Assembly: GCF_049676595.1 (NCBI RefSeq)
Contig: NZ_CP187259.1
Location: 3,224,001-3,288,000 of the forward strand
Length of the DNA stretch: 64,000 bases
Direction: 5' to 3'
DNA from: Methanocella_A sp049676595
GTDB taxonomy: Archaea > Halobacteriota > Methanocellia > Methanocellales > Methanocellaceae
The stretch's first letter is position 1. Each line of letters begins with the position of its first letter. Position numbers and translations under genes: made by a program. The notes beneath the pieces are model-generated. The model worked only from the letters and a program-made list of their open reading frames with translations. It did no database searches and was not told the DNA's origin. Shown here one piece after another: positions 34,106-42,876 of this stretch.

Positions 34106-34554
34106 GGGCACTCCCGGCAGACGACAGTCAGGAACCCGGATATAGTGCTGGCATCGTTCAGGACGACACAGACCGGGATACGGTACCTTGCCGAACGGCC
34201 GGCACCAGAAGCTCCTGCGCTCCAGTGGTATTCGCCTGCTTCTATCTCTACCGAGACCGCGCTGCCCGGATGCCCGTATCGCCCCGTCATCTCGGCCAGA
34301 GCCTTTGTGTTATCCAGCTTCTTCGCGTCAAGTAAGCCTTGGGACCCGTCCGCAGCTATGGCCGGGTCGCCGGCCATGGAAACGGCTATGGCCCGGAGAT
34401 CGTCCATTTCCTGGGCATAGTAGGCTGAGGAGGAGTAGGACTGGTAGGCCGAGGTCATCAGGTAGCCGAAGAGCAGAATACCCACTGATACCAGCCCGAT
34501 GGCCGGTAAGTCCGTATAGGGCTCGGTCATGCCCCGGTCATCGCTGGTAAACAA
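34102..34554 (-). CDS. Small pilin-like protein, cassette D
   Basis: The product (about 150 residues) has the leader FTSDDRGMTEPYTDLPA, a hydrophobic helix (IGLVSVGILLFGYLMTSAYQ) and an external domain ending in a CRECP motif. The coding frame overlaps the upstream gene, so the start must lie near its stop codon. TTG 34554 gives MFTSDDRG, which parallels MFSDDSG of the first gene in the operon; GTG 34560 is an alternative, and ATG 34530 would remove the DDRG motif. The family is unknown outside pilin-like operons. Confidence 0.62.
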   Translation of the reverse strand: MFTSDDRGMTEPYTDLPAIGLVSVGILLFGYLMTSAYQSYSSSAYYAQEMDDLRAIAVSMAGDPAIAADGSQGLLDAKKLDNTKALAEMTGRYGHPGSAVSVEIEAGEYHWSAGASGAGRSARYRIPVCVVLNDASTISGFLTVVCRECP

Positions 34555-35137
34555 ATACACAGGGAATACACTCCGTCGCCGGGCTGGAGTTCGCCCGGAT
34601 ATGGATAAGCAGTTTCTCGACGACCAGCGGCCGGGCGGGGTCAACCTGTACAGGGTTCCCGGCCATGTCCCGGCGGGCGACGGCCAGCAGATCGGTGACA
34701 CTGCCAGCGTTACAGGCATTGACTGGCGACTGCTCTGTGCCGTAAGCCCCGCAGGAGGTGTTCAGCTGTTCCCTGAACGCAGCCGGGTTGTTCCAGGAGA
34801 TGGTGCCGCATGAATACCTGCCCGGACATACCCGTACAGGAAGCGGTTTCGCAAACGACTCTCCCGACTGGTCCTCTGCGGTGACAAAGTCAGAGGATAT
34901 CGAGAGGTTGATGCCACCGTAGCGGTATTGCGTGGCACGCTCATAGGGAACCGATGAGGTAGCTACCGTAACTATGTCGCCGCTGACCTCTGAAACGCAG
35001 TATTGCAGGGCGACTGACCTGTCTGCAGGCAGGGTTGACCTGAACAGCGAGAGTACTATCAGCAGCAGGATTGCGGATGCCAGCAATGCCCCAAGTCCCA
35101 GGATCAGCTCTTCGCTCCCATGATCGTCCTTGATCAT
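34538..35137 (-). CDS. Pilin-like protein, cassette D
   Basis: The 199-residue product begins MIKDDHGSEELILGLGALLA and contains one N-terminal hydrophobic helix (about 9-32) followed by a cysteine-containing external domain (CVSEVSG, CPGRYSCG, NTSCGAYG, PVNACNAG and ATECIPC), suggesting several disulfides. GGAGGCGGC precedes the ATG at 35137, which overlaps the upstream stop as ATGA. The upstream in-frame extension reads through the neighbouring gene and was dropped. Confidence 0.68.
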   Translation of the reverse strand: MIKDDHGSEELILGLGALLASAILLLIVLSLFRSTLPADRSVALQYCVSEVSGDIVTVATSSVPYERATQYRYGGINLSISSDFVTAEDQSGESFAKPLPVRVCPGRYSCGTISWNNPAAFREQLNTSCGAYGTEQSPVNACNAGSVTDLLAVARRDMAGNPVQVDPARPLVVEKLLIHIRANSSPATECIPCVFVYQR

Positions 35138-35622
35138 GCCGCCTCCGCCTGAATACAGGCTTTGTAACTTCCGTTCACGCTGGCAGGGCGGGCTTTGATG
35201 CAGTATTGACCAGGGTAGAGAAGTACGGGAATGTCTGCCGGCCCGTCCGGTCCGTCGCATGCAAAAGGCATGTCAGCTACATAGGTTTCTGACCTGCCAT
35301 CAGAATACTCGAGGAAGTACGACCGGTCCATTCGGACCAGAGTGCCATTGGCTGGCATGGCCCCGAAGGCGATCGTTCGGACTGACGCTGGTATCGACAC
35401 GATCAGGGTTTTCTCAGAAGCGCCATCGAGACAGCCGCCAGCATATGCTATCCTTGAGAACTCGTAGATCCGTTCTGCCTCTGCCCGTGCCCGGTACGTA
35501 GAATAGGCTCCAGACAGGTCGGCCAGGCCTGAGGCCATGATGACTACCAGAAGCGCTGCCAGGATGACGATGACGAAGAATTTCCCGGGCAGAAAGTCCG
35601 CACCTGAGTCGTCGCTGAACAT
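35134..35622 (-). CDS. First pilin-like gene of cassette D
   Basis: The 162-residue product starts MFSDDSGADFLPGKFFVIVI, with one helix (about 13-34) and a compact external domain with paired cysteines (GGCLDGAS, FACDGPDG, QYCIKA, KACIQA). It is the promoter-proximal gene of a six-gene minus-strand operon (35622 to 29293) whose members overlap by four or more bases. Its promoter region is shared with the divergent coiled-coil membrane protein gene; the mirrored TATA-like element ACTATAAGT lies about 25 bp upstream of the ATG. Confidence 0.7.
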   Translation of the reverse strand: MFSDDSGADFLPGKFFVIVILAALLVVIMASGLADLSGAYSTYRARAEAERIYEFSRIAYAGGCLDGASEKTLIVSIPASVRTIAFGAMPANGTLVRMDRSYFLEYSDGRSETYVADMPFACDGPDGPADIPVLLYPGQYCIKARPASVNGSYKACIQAEAA

Positions 35623-35647
35623 ACTTATTTACATTTACACGCAAATT

Positions 35648-35658
35648 ACTTATAGTTT
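35648..35658. promoter_or_regulatory. Shared TATA-like element between divergent genes
   Basis: ACTTATAGTTT reads as a TATA element on both strands. It is about 25 bp from the ATG at 35622 (minus) and 20-27 bp from the ATG at 35675 (plus), a spacer of only 52 bp in all, so one promoter core may serve both directions and give leaderless messages. Confidence 0.45.
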
Positions 35659-35674
35659 ACCACTTAAGTTCAAT

Positions 35675-36184
35675 ATGTTGAAAAATATGTATAAAGCCGG
35701 AGACAGAGAACAGGCAACCTCGGACCTCGATGGCAGGCTCATGGCTCTCGAGCAGAACGCCCGGGGCTTGAATGCCAGGCTGCGAGCCGTCGAAAGAAGC
35801 TTTTCCGGGGACAGGCTGCAGTTACAGAGTAGTACCTGCACGCTAGAGCCGGTATTCGATCAGCCGGCGTTCCGGGAACCCGGTATGGACGACTTTGTGC
35901 CCGCGGCAGAGATCACTATACCCTACGAGCATACCGGGGAACATGAGCTTAAGGACACCCGTCCGGAAAAGGATGAAAACCCGATCGGGACCGGCGGACG
36001 GAAACGATCGTGGCTTAACTGGCAGCCGCTGGATGTCACCGGCCTTATCGCAGGCCTGATCATGCTCCTGATCAGCATACTGCTGTACACGGGAAACGTG
36101 GAGGTGCTCAAAAACCCGGCGATGCCGTTTGTTTTCGGAGTGTTGCTGATCGGCTGTGTTTACCTGAGAAGACATTACAGGTAG
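35675..36184 (+). CDS. Membrane protein with N-terminal coiled coil
   Basis: The 169-residue product has a helical region with coiled-coil pattern (about 8-45: DLDGRLMALEQNARGLNARL, RAVERSF), an acidic linker, and two C-terminal transmembrane helices (about 108-135 and 142-160) ending in RRHYR. The family is not recognised. The start is chosen at ATG 35675, where the TATA element predicts a leaderless mRNA; an upstream in-frame ATG at 35537 lies inside the divergent gene. ATG 35687 is a close alternative. It lies next to cassette D and might be an accessory factor. Confidence 0.55.
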   Translation: MLKNMYKAGDREQATSDLDGRLMALEQNARGLNARLRAVERSFSGDRLQLQSSTCTLEPVFDQPAFREPGMDDFVPAAEITIPYEHTGEHELKDTRPEKDENPIGTGGRKRSWLNWQPLDVTGLIAGLIMLLISILLYTGNVEVLKNPAMPFVFGVLLIGCVYLRRHYR

Positions 36185-36216
36185 AAGCAGGTTGGTTAAC
36201 CTAACTGCAGGAAATA

Positions 36217-36345
36217 TCAGGTTCTCATGCAGTCTTCGCTTCCGCACTGCGGACATCGGATAGGAAAGACACTGGGGTCTTCCTGAAACACGAACCCGCA
36301 AGTTTTACATACAAAAAATACCTTGTCCTGATCAATACCGTCCAT
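36217..36345 (-). CDS. 42-residue zinc-ribbon protein
   Basis: The short frame on the minus strand encodes 42 residues, beginning MDGIDQDKVFFVCKTCGFVF and continuing to CPQCGSEDCM. The two CxxC pairs (13-16 and 31-34) are spaced as in a zinc ribbon, typical of many tiny archaeal proteins that join transcription, translation or modification complexes. Its frame ends at TGA (36217-36219), convergent with the coiled-coil gene. It has no clear promoter, but the conserved cysteine spacing argues that it is real. Confidence 0.65.
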   Translation of the reverse strand: MDGIDQDKVFFVCKTCGFVFQEDPSVFPIRCPQCGSEDCMRT

Positions 36346-36479
36346 AATAGTCAAATAAATCATGAAAGCTCAAATATTATTCGGTTGTCCCGGCTCGCAG
36401 GCGATCGAGGCAAGCCCGGCAGAGCAGGTATCAAAGGTTTTATAGGCGGACATGAAATTATAAAATTGGTGTGCATAGC

Positions 36480-37241
36480 ATGGACAGGACGCTCGAATTC
36501 GGTGGTAAGCAAATTGAGCCCGACGTGAGAAGGCTCAGCGACATGCGCGAAGTGATCTACGACATCGACTGGCTGAAGAGCGCGCCGGACGAAATATTGT
36601 ACTACATGTACAGAGATCTGGCCATGAGCCGCCAGGACAGGTCGCTCATGCTTGACCACGGCCTCCGCTTCGATATCACAGTCATCCCACCAGGACGACT
36701 GGGCCCTGAGTACATTAAGACCGCCGGCCACTACCACCCGGAGATCGGCAACACCGGAATGACGTACCCCGAGGTCTACGAAGTGCTCCATGGCACCGCG
36801 CACTACCTGCTCCAGCGCTGCGATGGCGGCAAGATCGTCGACGTGGTGCTGATCGAGGCCCACGACGGCGACAAGGTTATCATCCCGCCGAACTACGGGC
36901 ATGTTACCATCAACCCGTCGAATAAAGAGCTGAAGATGGCGAACTGGGTCTCCCGCAACTTCTCCTCGATTTACGAGCCCTATAAGAAGTGCGGCGGCGC
37001 CGCCTACTTCGAGCTGGCCGGGGGCAAGCTGGTGCGTAATGGAAGATGCGACCACTTGCCGGATTTACGGTACCTGAAGCCGACCAATATTGCTAAGGCA
37101 GGCTTTGCCAAGGGTAAGGAGATGTACGGCCTCATCAGGGATATCGAGAAGCTCGACTACCTGAACAAGCCCATGGACTACAAGTGGCTCTGGGATGAAG
37201 TGCTGAGCGATAAAAACCGGGCGAACGCCCCGGTACTCTAA
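36480..37241 (+). CDS. pgi: Cupin-type glucose-6-phosphate isomerase
   Basis: This 253-residue archaeal phosphoglucose isomerase interconverts glucose 6-phosphate and fructose 6-phosphate. Unlike the classic enzyme it uses a metal-bound cupin barrel, seen here as TAGHYHPEIGNTGMTYPEVY (two His and one Glu ligands) and GHVTINPS (third His). The upstream helix (DIDWLKSAPDEILYYMYRDL) and the C-terminal region complete the family. A GTG at 36471 is in frame, but GGTG at 36468-36471 is the ribosome-binding site for ATG 36480. DUF192 follows after seven bases, so the two may be cotranscribed. Confidence 0.9.
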   Translation: MDRTLEFGGKQIEPDVRRLSDMREVIYDIDWLKSAPDEILYYMYRDLAMSRQDRSLMLDHGLRFDITVIPPGRLGPEYIKTAGHYHPEIGNTGMTYPEVYEVLHGTAHYLLQRCDGGKIVDVVLIEAHDGDKVIIPPNYGHVTINPSNKELKMANWVSRNFSSIYEPYKKCGGAAYFELAGGKLVRNGRCDHLPDLRYLKPTNIAKAGFAKGKEMYGLIRDIEKLDYLNKPMDYKWLWDEVLSDKNRANAPVL

Positions 37242-37248
37242 ACCTGAG

Positions 37249-37596
37249 ATGACGCTGAGAAAAAGCGATGGCACGGTCATCGCCACAAGGGTCGAGCACG
37301 CCGGGACCCCGGTCAGGCAGATGATCGGGCTCATGTTCCGCCGCTCGATACCGCAGGACTACGCGCTGATTTTCGACATGCGGTGGGAGCAGTACATCGG
37401 TATCCACATGCTTTTCGTATTTTTCCCGATAGACCTTGTATACCTTGACAGTAACAGGCAGATAGTGGACCTCAGGCATTTACGGGCCTGGACCGGCATC
37501 GCCACCTCGAAGAAACCTGCACGCTATGCTATCGAGCTGCCGGATGGGATAATCGAGCGCGGAGGCTTGAAAGTCGGAGACATACTGGACTGGTAA
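37249..37596 (+). CDS. DUF192 family protein
   Basis: The product of 115 residues shows the DUF192 signatures: RVEHAGTPVRQMIGLMFRRS, the HMLFVFFPIDLVYLDSNRQI block and GDILDW at the end. DUF192 proteins are small beta-rich domains, often secreted or membrane-linked elsewhere but without a signal here; their function is unknown. It directly follows the phosphoglucose isomerase gene (seven bases) on the same strand. Confidence 0.85.
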   Translation: MTLRKSDGTVIATRVEHAGTPVRQMIGLMFRRSIPQDYALIFDMRWEQYIGIHMLFVFFPIDLVYLDSNRQIVDLRHLRAWTGIATSKKPARYAIELPDGIIERGGLKVGDILDW

Positions 37597-37735
37597 TTCC
37601 GCTGTTTTTAAATTTGGATGATATACATTATTTCATATTTAATTCGATAAGTGTAAAAATTTGAGTAAATACCGATAGGTTAATATATCGAAAGTCCATT
37701 CTGTATTATTTGGGGGGACTGGGTGGCCATGCAAA

Positions 37736-38251
37736 ATGGAACGGTCCTATACTGATAACAGCGGTCAATTAAGCCTCGACTACCTGATAGGCGTAACTAT
37801 ATTCTTACTTACGTTCATCTTCGTGTTTGCCTTCATCCCCGGCATGTTCTCTCCTTTTCACTCTAACTCGGATGAGATCACCATGGCCGCTGACAGAGCC
37901 GCCGCGGTACTCGTCGAGAACGTGCTCGCCACCGGCAGCGCTGGCAACAAGCAGCCCTGCATCCTGGATTCTGCAACGATAGCCCAGTTTAACACTGACC
38001 TCTCCAATCCTTCGACCAGCACCCAGCTCAGGCAGAGCCTCGGGCTGAACACGAGCGGCACTACTCAGTACAACCTTGAGGTAGTCATCGAGGAACAGGG
38101 AAAGTCGGCTATCGTAATGAATAACGGAGAGAGGCCGGGCACTACAAATGTGGGCCAGAGCAAACGGTATGCCCTCATCAGGGACCAGGCAGGGTCGGGC
38201 ATCGACGCCTATCCGGGCCGGTCTGCGATTATCACAGTCAGGGTGTGGTGA
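37736..38251 (+). CDS. Cassette A slot 1: pilin-like protein
   Basis: The 171-residue protein opens the first six-gene cassette. The leader MERSYTDNSG is followed by QLSLDYLIGVTIFLLTFIFV, a hydrophobic helix, and then FAFIPGMFSPFHSNSDEITM and AADRAAAVLVEN, which are almost identical to slot 1 of cassette B at 43028. Toward the end VGQSKRYALIRD and IITVRVW are also shared. GGGTGG lies nine bases before the ATG; the ATG at 37729 is out of frame. The stop overlaps the start of the next gene. The role is inferred: an inner-membrane-anchored subunit of a filament or secretion pseudopilus. Confidence 0.72.
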   Translation: MERSYTDNSGQLSLDYLIGVTIFLLTFIFVFAFIPGMFSPFHSNSDEITMAADRAAAVLVENVLATGSAGNKQPCILDSATIAQFNTDLSNPSTSTQLRQSLGLNTSGTTQYNLEVVIEEQGKSAIVMNNGERPGTTNVGQSKRYALIRDQAGSGIDAYPGRSAIITVRVW

Positions 38252-38256
38252 TGCGC

Positions 38257-38883
38257 ATGCGTGACGACAGAGGACAGCTCCACACGATCGAAGGCCTGGC
38301 TGCTGCATTCATTATCATCATAGTACTATCCATCGTAGTCCAGACTACGTCGGTTACCCCCCTTTCGACCTCGTTCACCAACCAGCACGTAAAGCTGGAA
38401 CTCCAGAACATGGGCAACGATGTGTTGTCGACGCTGGACCAGACCAAGCTGGTGAACAACACCAACCCGAACGTACCATCGCAACTAAAGAAGAGCATCG
38501 TAGACTGGAGCGTATACTCCTACTACGATGTCTACACCTGGAATAACACGACTTACGTCAGCGCCACTAACGCCAGCTACCCACCACTAAATACTCCGCT
38601 TTCCAGCGCCCTGACATATGCATTCGCCAACAACGGAGTAGCTTTCAACGTCGAGGTCAGCTTCCCGGACGAGAACGGGAAAGTGCGCCTGTCCAAGATG
38701 ATATGGAACGGTGACCCTTCGGAAAACTCGGTGACAGTCTCGAGGCTGGTGGTCCTGCACGACGGCAATAACGAGATCCCTGTCGGTACGAGATACGATG
38801 ACTTTATGGTTCTGCCGGATATCAGCCCGGGCACGAGCCTTCACAATACGGCATATGTAAAGCTGACAATGTGGGTGATGTAG
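38257..38883 (+). CDS. Cassette A slot 2: pilin-like protein
   Basis: The 208-residue protein starts MRDDRGQLHTIEGLAAAFII. The leader and helix are matched by cassette B slot 2 (43608), and the segments TTSVTPLSTSFTNQHVKLEL and SKMIWNGDPSENSVTVSRLV are common to both; a third, more distant relative is on the minus strand at the window end (63599-64000). It ends in VKLTMWVM, as does its partner. In-frame ATG/GTGs at 38245, 38248 and 38251 overlap the previous stop; ATG 38257 is favoured because the ribosome-binding site is GTGTGGTG. Confidence 0.72.
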   Translation: MRDDRGQLHTIEGLAAAFIIIIVLSIVVQTTSVTPLSTSFTNQHVKLELQNMGNDVLSTLDQTKLVNNTNPNVPSQLKKSIVDWSVYSYYDVYTWNNTTYVSATNASYPPLNTPLSSALTYAFANNGVAFNVEVSFPDENGKVRLSKMIWNGDPSENSVTVSRLVVLHDGNNEIPVGTRYDDFMVLPDISPGTSLHNTAYVKLTMWVM

Positions 38884-40080
38884 ATGAGGGGCGACCATTC
38901 AGGCCAGGTTATGCTTACCTGCGCATTCCTCTTTGCCATTATTCTGGTGATTATCACGCTGATGCTGAACAACGTGATCTACTCCAACAACGTGGCTTAC
39001 CTGGGCTTCATGGGACAGTCGGGCTACGAGCAGCGAGCCATTAAAGAGGCCACGATCGACGAGTCCATGCTTGCCTATGAGCAGACAGGAGGCGACCCGG
39101 TCAAGTTCCAGCAGTATATGAACGACTATGCGAAAGCGGTTAACTCGATGACCGTGGCCGAAGGCCTGTATATCACGGTGGAACCGTCTGCCACGCCCAG
39201 GCCAATTAGCGGCCCCAGTATGACTTATCAGGCAACCGATACCCGCCTCAACATTTTCGAGAAGAGCTTCAATTACACCTACAGAATCACCACTAATTAC
39301 GAGTATAACTCGGGCGCGGCAACTCCTACTCCGACTCCGTCGGCCACTCCGACCCCAACGGGAGGCGTGCCGAGGATCGTCATGGGCACGAACAAGACCA
39401 CCATCGTCCCGGATGGCAACGACTTTACCCTCATTTACGTCCAGGTGATGGACCAGAATACCAACATACCCATGGGAGACGTTCGGGTTAGCCTCCATGC
39501 CACGGAGGGAGAGTTCCAGGACCTGTCGAGCGGCAGCCCCATCACATCTGCAGTCACGGACAGCAACGGCAAAGCCACGTTCAGGTACCTGAGCCTGATG
39601 CAGGGTATGCAGACCCTTTATGCCTCCAACGGAACGGCTGTATCTAACTCAGTCATGATCAACTGCCTGCCCATCATTCCCCCGGGCATATCCACGCATC
39701 CCCCGTCGGTAGGATCACCCTCCGCCACCCACACCGACAAGAGGAGCGGCCACGTGACGTTAGACTACATTACCGTGACAGTACCGATCACCATTGACCC
39801 GGGCACGTACGACTTCGGCGACTTCACTACCAGGGTCACGATTGCAGGTGCAACCAACCTCCAGCTGCTATCCTCAGGGGACCTCAGAAACATCTACGAA
39901 AAGCACGACATCACCGGGCCGGGAGGCTACAGCAACACGGTCTCTGCAAAGCTCCTCTGGATCGACAAGACGAAGCCGTACAGCGTGACGCTGAACATCG
40001 TCATCACTGCAAACGATAAGATCGACAACGTAGCGTACAGCTATACGACCACGAGAACGTACAGCGGGCCACCACCATAG
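38884..40080 (+). CDS. Cassette A slot 3: pilin-like protein with Ig-like external domain
   Basis: The N-terminal 60 residues (MRGDHSGQVMLTCAFLFAII, LMLNNVIYSNNVAYLGFMG) match slot 3 of cassette B closely. A Pro/Thr spacer (PTPTPSATPTPTGG, about 142-157) leads into a different exterior: an invasin/Big_1-type Ig-like domain (about 158-262; DFTLIYVQVMDQNTNIPMGD, VTDSNGKATFRYLS) and a further beta-sandwich to the end. At 398 residues it is the main candidate for an exposed adhesive subunit. It begins immediately after the slot 2 stop codon. Confidence 0.72.
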   Translation: MRGDHSGQVMLTCAFLFAIILVIITLMLNNVIYSNNVAYLGFMGQSGYEQRAIKEATIDESMLAYEQTGGDPVKFQQYMNDYAKAVNSMTVAEGLYITVEPSATPRPISGPSMTYQATDTRLNIFEKSFNYTYRITTNYEYNSGAATPTPTPSATPTPTGGVPRIVMGTNKTTIVPDGNDFTLIYVQVMDQNTNIPMGDVRVSLHATEGEFQDLSSGSPITSAVTDSNGKATFRYLSLMQGMQTLYASNGTAVSNSVMINCLPIIPPGISTHPPSVGSPSATHTDKRSGHVTLDYITVTVPITIDPGTYDFGDFTTRVTIAGATNLQLLSSGDLRNIYEKHDITGPGGYSNTVSAKLLWIDKTKPYSVTLNIVITANDKIDNVAYSYTTTRTYSGPPP

Positions 40081-40103
40081 ACAGGACCGGGACAGGATTG
40101 CCA

Positions 40104-40613
40104 ATGAGCTCAAAAATATTCATAAAGGACGACGATTCGGGAGTAAGCGTACTGATCGAGTACGTCTTCCTGATGACCATCACGGCCGTGATGTTCTCAA
40201 TCTTTATCATGGTACTCTACACCACCTTCATCAGCGTAGATCGGGTTGTCATCGGTAACGAGCTGGGTATCGTCTCGAACGACGTGGCGAGCCGCATCTC
40301 CGGGTTCTCCAACGAAGTGTACACCAGCCAGTACAGTGACTCTCAATATACTAGCGACGTCAGGGGATCCGCGGAGTACATCGAGCTGCCCGGCCTGGTC
40401 AACGGTCAGCAGTACAAGGTGAGCGTCACCTACGACCCGGCGACGAAATCCGGCACGGTTAACATAGGCTACCAGTCTGAAATCACACTTAGCAAAAGTG
40501 CCAGTTTCCACTCCGACGTCAGCGTCCGGCCGGTCAGCCTGTACAGCCCGAGCCAGAGCATCTACATGTACTACGATAGCGTAGGTAACCAGATCGTCCT
40601 GGAGGGAGTATGA
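40104..40613 (+). CDS. Cassette A slot 4: pilin-like protein
   Basis: The 169-residue product has the leader MSSKIFIKDDDSG, then VSVLIEYVFLMTITAVMFSI, with the Glu typical of pilins after the cleavage region. The next block, GNELGIVSNDVASRISGFSN, is echoed in cassette B slot 4 (45505) and C (62050). The ATG at 40104 is preferred over TTG 40098; a GGACAGG lies upstream. Its stop overlaps the next start (ATGATGA). Confidence 0.7.
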   Translation: MSSKIFIKDDDSGVSVLIEYVFLMTITAVMFSIFIMVLYTTFISVDRVVIGNELGIVSNDVASRISGFSNEVYTSQYSDSQYTSDVRGSAEYIELPGLVNGQQYKVSVTYDPATKSGTVNIGYQSEITLSKSASFHSDVSVRPVSLYSPSQSIYMYYDSVGNQIVLEGV

Positions 40614-41395
40614 TGAGACCACTCCACCACAATTCGGACGCGGTCTCCGAGTCTATCAGCTTCATCCTGCTCACCGCAATCATGCTGCTGGCGTTCTTCG
40701 CCGTCTACTCTGCCGGCCTTCCGGCTTACAATTCTTACATCGACCAGAGCCACATGGCCAACGTCGAGCAGAGCTTCAGCATCATCGCCTACAACGGCAA
40801 CACGGTAGCCATGCACAAATCGCCCTTCTCCTCCTCCGAGCTGAAGATCTACGGGGGCACGCTCGCCACCCGGGATGCCGGCTACATGGAGATATCGTAC
40901 TACGGAGACACCGGAGGTACAAGCCTCATCGGCTCCAACAACACAACCCTGAGAGTCCTCGAGTACACTAAAGGAGAGGACCGGGTAGCCTACATTGACG
41001 GAGGCGTATGCAGGGATTACCAGTCAGGCTCAGTCATGCTTGTCGATCCTCCAATCCACTCGTCCCCGGACTCGCTGATCATGCCGACGATCACCGTGTA
41101 TAACAGCAACGTAGGGGTAGCGGGTAACGGGCTGACCAGGATACTATTCCTCACCCCGTACTACAGCAAGATGTCCCAGACCATTTCTCTCCCTACAGTC
41201 GCCCACTTCGACGTGAAGAGGGTGGACGTCAAGATGAAGAATGACTATGCAGACGCCTTCGGCAGGTATTTCGTGGACACTTTCGGGTTCACCAGGTCCG
41301 GGGGACCGGACGGTGAAGTCATAGTCAGTAAATCATACCCTTCAGGTATTCGTCTGCAGCTAATCCAGTCGTACCTGACGATAGAGGCGAACTAG
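40610..41395 (+). CDS. Cassette A slot 5: pilin-like protein
   Basis: The 261-residue protein has the leader MMRPLHHNSDAVSESISFIL, a hydrophobic helix and then YIDQSHMANVEQSFSIIAYN. SELKIYGGTLATRDAGYMEI and the VAYIDGGVCRDY block are conserved in B slot 5 (46035). GGAGGGAGT directly precedes the ATG; a second ATG at 40613 is possible. The conserved exterior looks like a single beta-rich domain found also in slot 6 and in cassette C. Confidence 0.7.
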   Translation: MMRPLHHNSDAVSESISFILLTAIMLLAFFAVYSAGLPAYNSYIDQSHMANVEQSFSIIAYNGNTVAMHKSPFSSSELKIYGGTLATRDAGYMEISYYGDTGGTSLIGSNNTTLRVLEYTKGEDRVAYIDGGVCRDYQSGSVMLVDPPIHSSPDSLIMPTITVYNSNVGVAGNGLTRILFLTPYYSKMSQTISLPTVAHFDVKRVDVKMKNDYADAFGRYFVDTFGFTRSGGPDGEVIVSKSYPSGIRLQLIQSYLTIEAN

Positions 41396-41398
41396 AGG

Positions 41399-42868
41399 AT
41401 GAAGAGCCGGAGACCAAGGAAAGACATGAACGGACTTGATCGTATGCAGTGTAGCAAGATCTATGACGGCGCAGCCGTCTCCGAAACTATGGGGGTAATA
41501 CTACTCCTGGCACTGGTCACTGTAGGGATAACAATAGTCCTGACTCTGGGCATGCATACCATCACGGATGCCAAGACCGACGCCAACTACAACGGCGTCG
41601 AACAGGCTTTCACCGTAGCTGAGTCCAAACTGAGCAAGGCGAGGTTCAGCACATCCATCTTCCAGGAAGCGCCGTTCGAGCTTAGAGACAGCACCGTGAC
41701 GATCAACGATTCCTGGGACAACAGCCACATCATCGTCTACGATATCGACGGCGTGACAGAGATCTATAACGGCAGCATGGGCACCATCTCGTGCCAGGTC
41801 GGCGACAGGCAGATAGCCTACCAGGACGGCGGCATCTGGACGCTCTACCCCGACGGAGGAAGCATCATGATCTCCCCGCCAGTCTTCGACTACAACGGCG
41901 TTACCCTGACGCTGCCGGTGACGAGGATCAAAGGCGACGAGACCATGGCTGCTTCGGGCAACAGCCAGGTGGTCATCAACGTCAACTCCAGTTCGCCGAC
42001 CCTGATCTACCCGAAGGAAGGCGTGGGCGGAAACCCCGTCCCCCCGGGACACGCGATCAACCTGTCTATTAAGTCCGACTATTACCAGGCGTGGGCGGAG
42101 TACATCAACGAGCGTACGCGCGCCCAGGCCGAGGTTGACGCTAAAAATAAGACCGTTAATGTATCGCTCAAGTCGGGCATACCAGTACAAAGCGGGCTGG
42201 TTAGCTCCGGGTTCACCACCAAGTCCATGGAAACCGGAGTACAAGCACCAGTTAAGGCATTCAAGCTCAACCTGGTCCTGAGAAACACCGGTAACGACTA
42301 CACGATCACCTATGGCGTCCCCTCGCAAAACCAGAACAACGTGCCGGACCCGGACCTGCTCATGACCGTCAGCCGGACGACCACTAACGACAACCACGAG
42401 TACGCGTACATCGAATACAAGTACACTCACGGTACCCAGACAGAGCTCTTCAGCACCATGATCCCGTTCGACCGGAAAGCAGACGGCTCCATCGACATCG
42501 ACTTCATGAGCCGCACCATCGAGATGACCTACGAAGGCGACCCCTCCGTAACCTGGGGCAACGACATGAACGTCTTCGATAGCAGCACCATGAGGATCGA
42601 CTACGACGATACCACCTACACAGACGTCGTCGGAGGAGACGTTAAGACGCTGCACGACGTGACAGAGCACTACCTGTGGGTCATGGCCAAATACGACCAG
42701 CAGAACAGCGATCAATACGAGGGCCCGTTCTACGAGGTCATCGGCAAGCAGAAATATGACGGAGGCCAATCCACCTTCCAGCTCTCGTACGTGTCCAGCG
42801 AGGATATCAAGTACCTGTATATCACTGAAGGTGTCCTGTACACGAAGCTGAGCTTGCAGAGCATATAA
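41399..42868 (+). CDS. Cassette A slot 6: largest pilin-like protein of the cassette
   Basis: The 489-residue protein has a longer basic N-terminus and then IYDGAAVSETMGVILLLALV, a helix, and the shared block EQAFTVAESKLSKARFSTSI-FQEAPFELRD, nearly identical to B slot 6. The exterior (DGGIWTLYPDGGSIMISPPV, FDYNGVTLTLPVTRIKGDE) is also conserved. A strong terminator hairpin follows the stop codon, ending the cassette. It probably caps or anchors the complex; this is inferred from its size only. Confidence 0.72.
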   Translation: MKSRRPRKDMNGLDRMQCSKIYDGAAVSETMGVILLLALVTVGITIVLTLGMHTITDAKTDANYNGVEQAFTVAESKLSKARFSTSIFQEAPFELRDSTVTINDSWDNSHIIVYDIDGVTEIYNGSMGTISCQVGDRQIAYQDGGIWTLYPDGGSIMISPPVFDYNGVTLTLPVTRIKGDETMAASGNSQVVINVNSSSPTLIYPKEGVGGNPVPPGHAINLSIKSDYYQAWAEYINERTRAQAEVDAKNKTVNVSLKSGIPVQSGLVSSGFTTKSMETGVQAPVKAFKLNLVLRNTGNDYTITYGVPSQNQNNVPDPDLLMTVSRTTTNDNHEYAYIEYKYTHGTQTELFSTMIPFDRKADGSIDIDFMSRTIEMTYEGDPSVTWGNDMNVFDSSTMRIDYDDTTYTDVVGGDVKTLHDVTEHYLWVMAKYDQQNSDQYEGPFYEVIGKQKYDGGQSTFQLSYVSSEDIKYLYITEGVLYTKLSLQSI

Positions 42869-42876
42869 GCCGGATG

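Noticed and set aside
36360..37055. 231-codon minus-strand frame
   Set aside because: It overlaps the cupin phosphoglucose isomerase, which carries its metal-binding motifs on the plus strand.
41501..42769. 422-codon minus-strand frame
   Set aside because: It is a shadow of the cassette A slot 6 gene, whose homologue in cassette B supports the plus strand.
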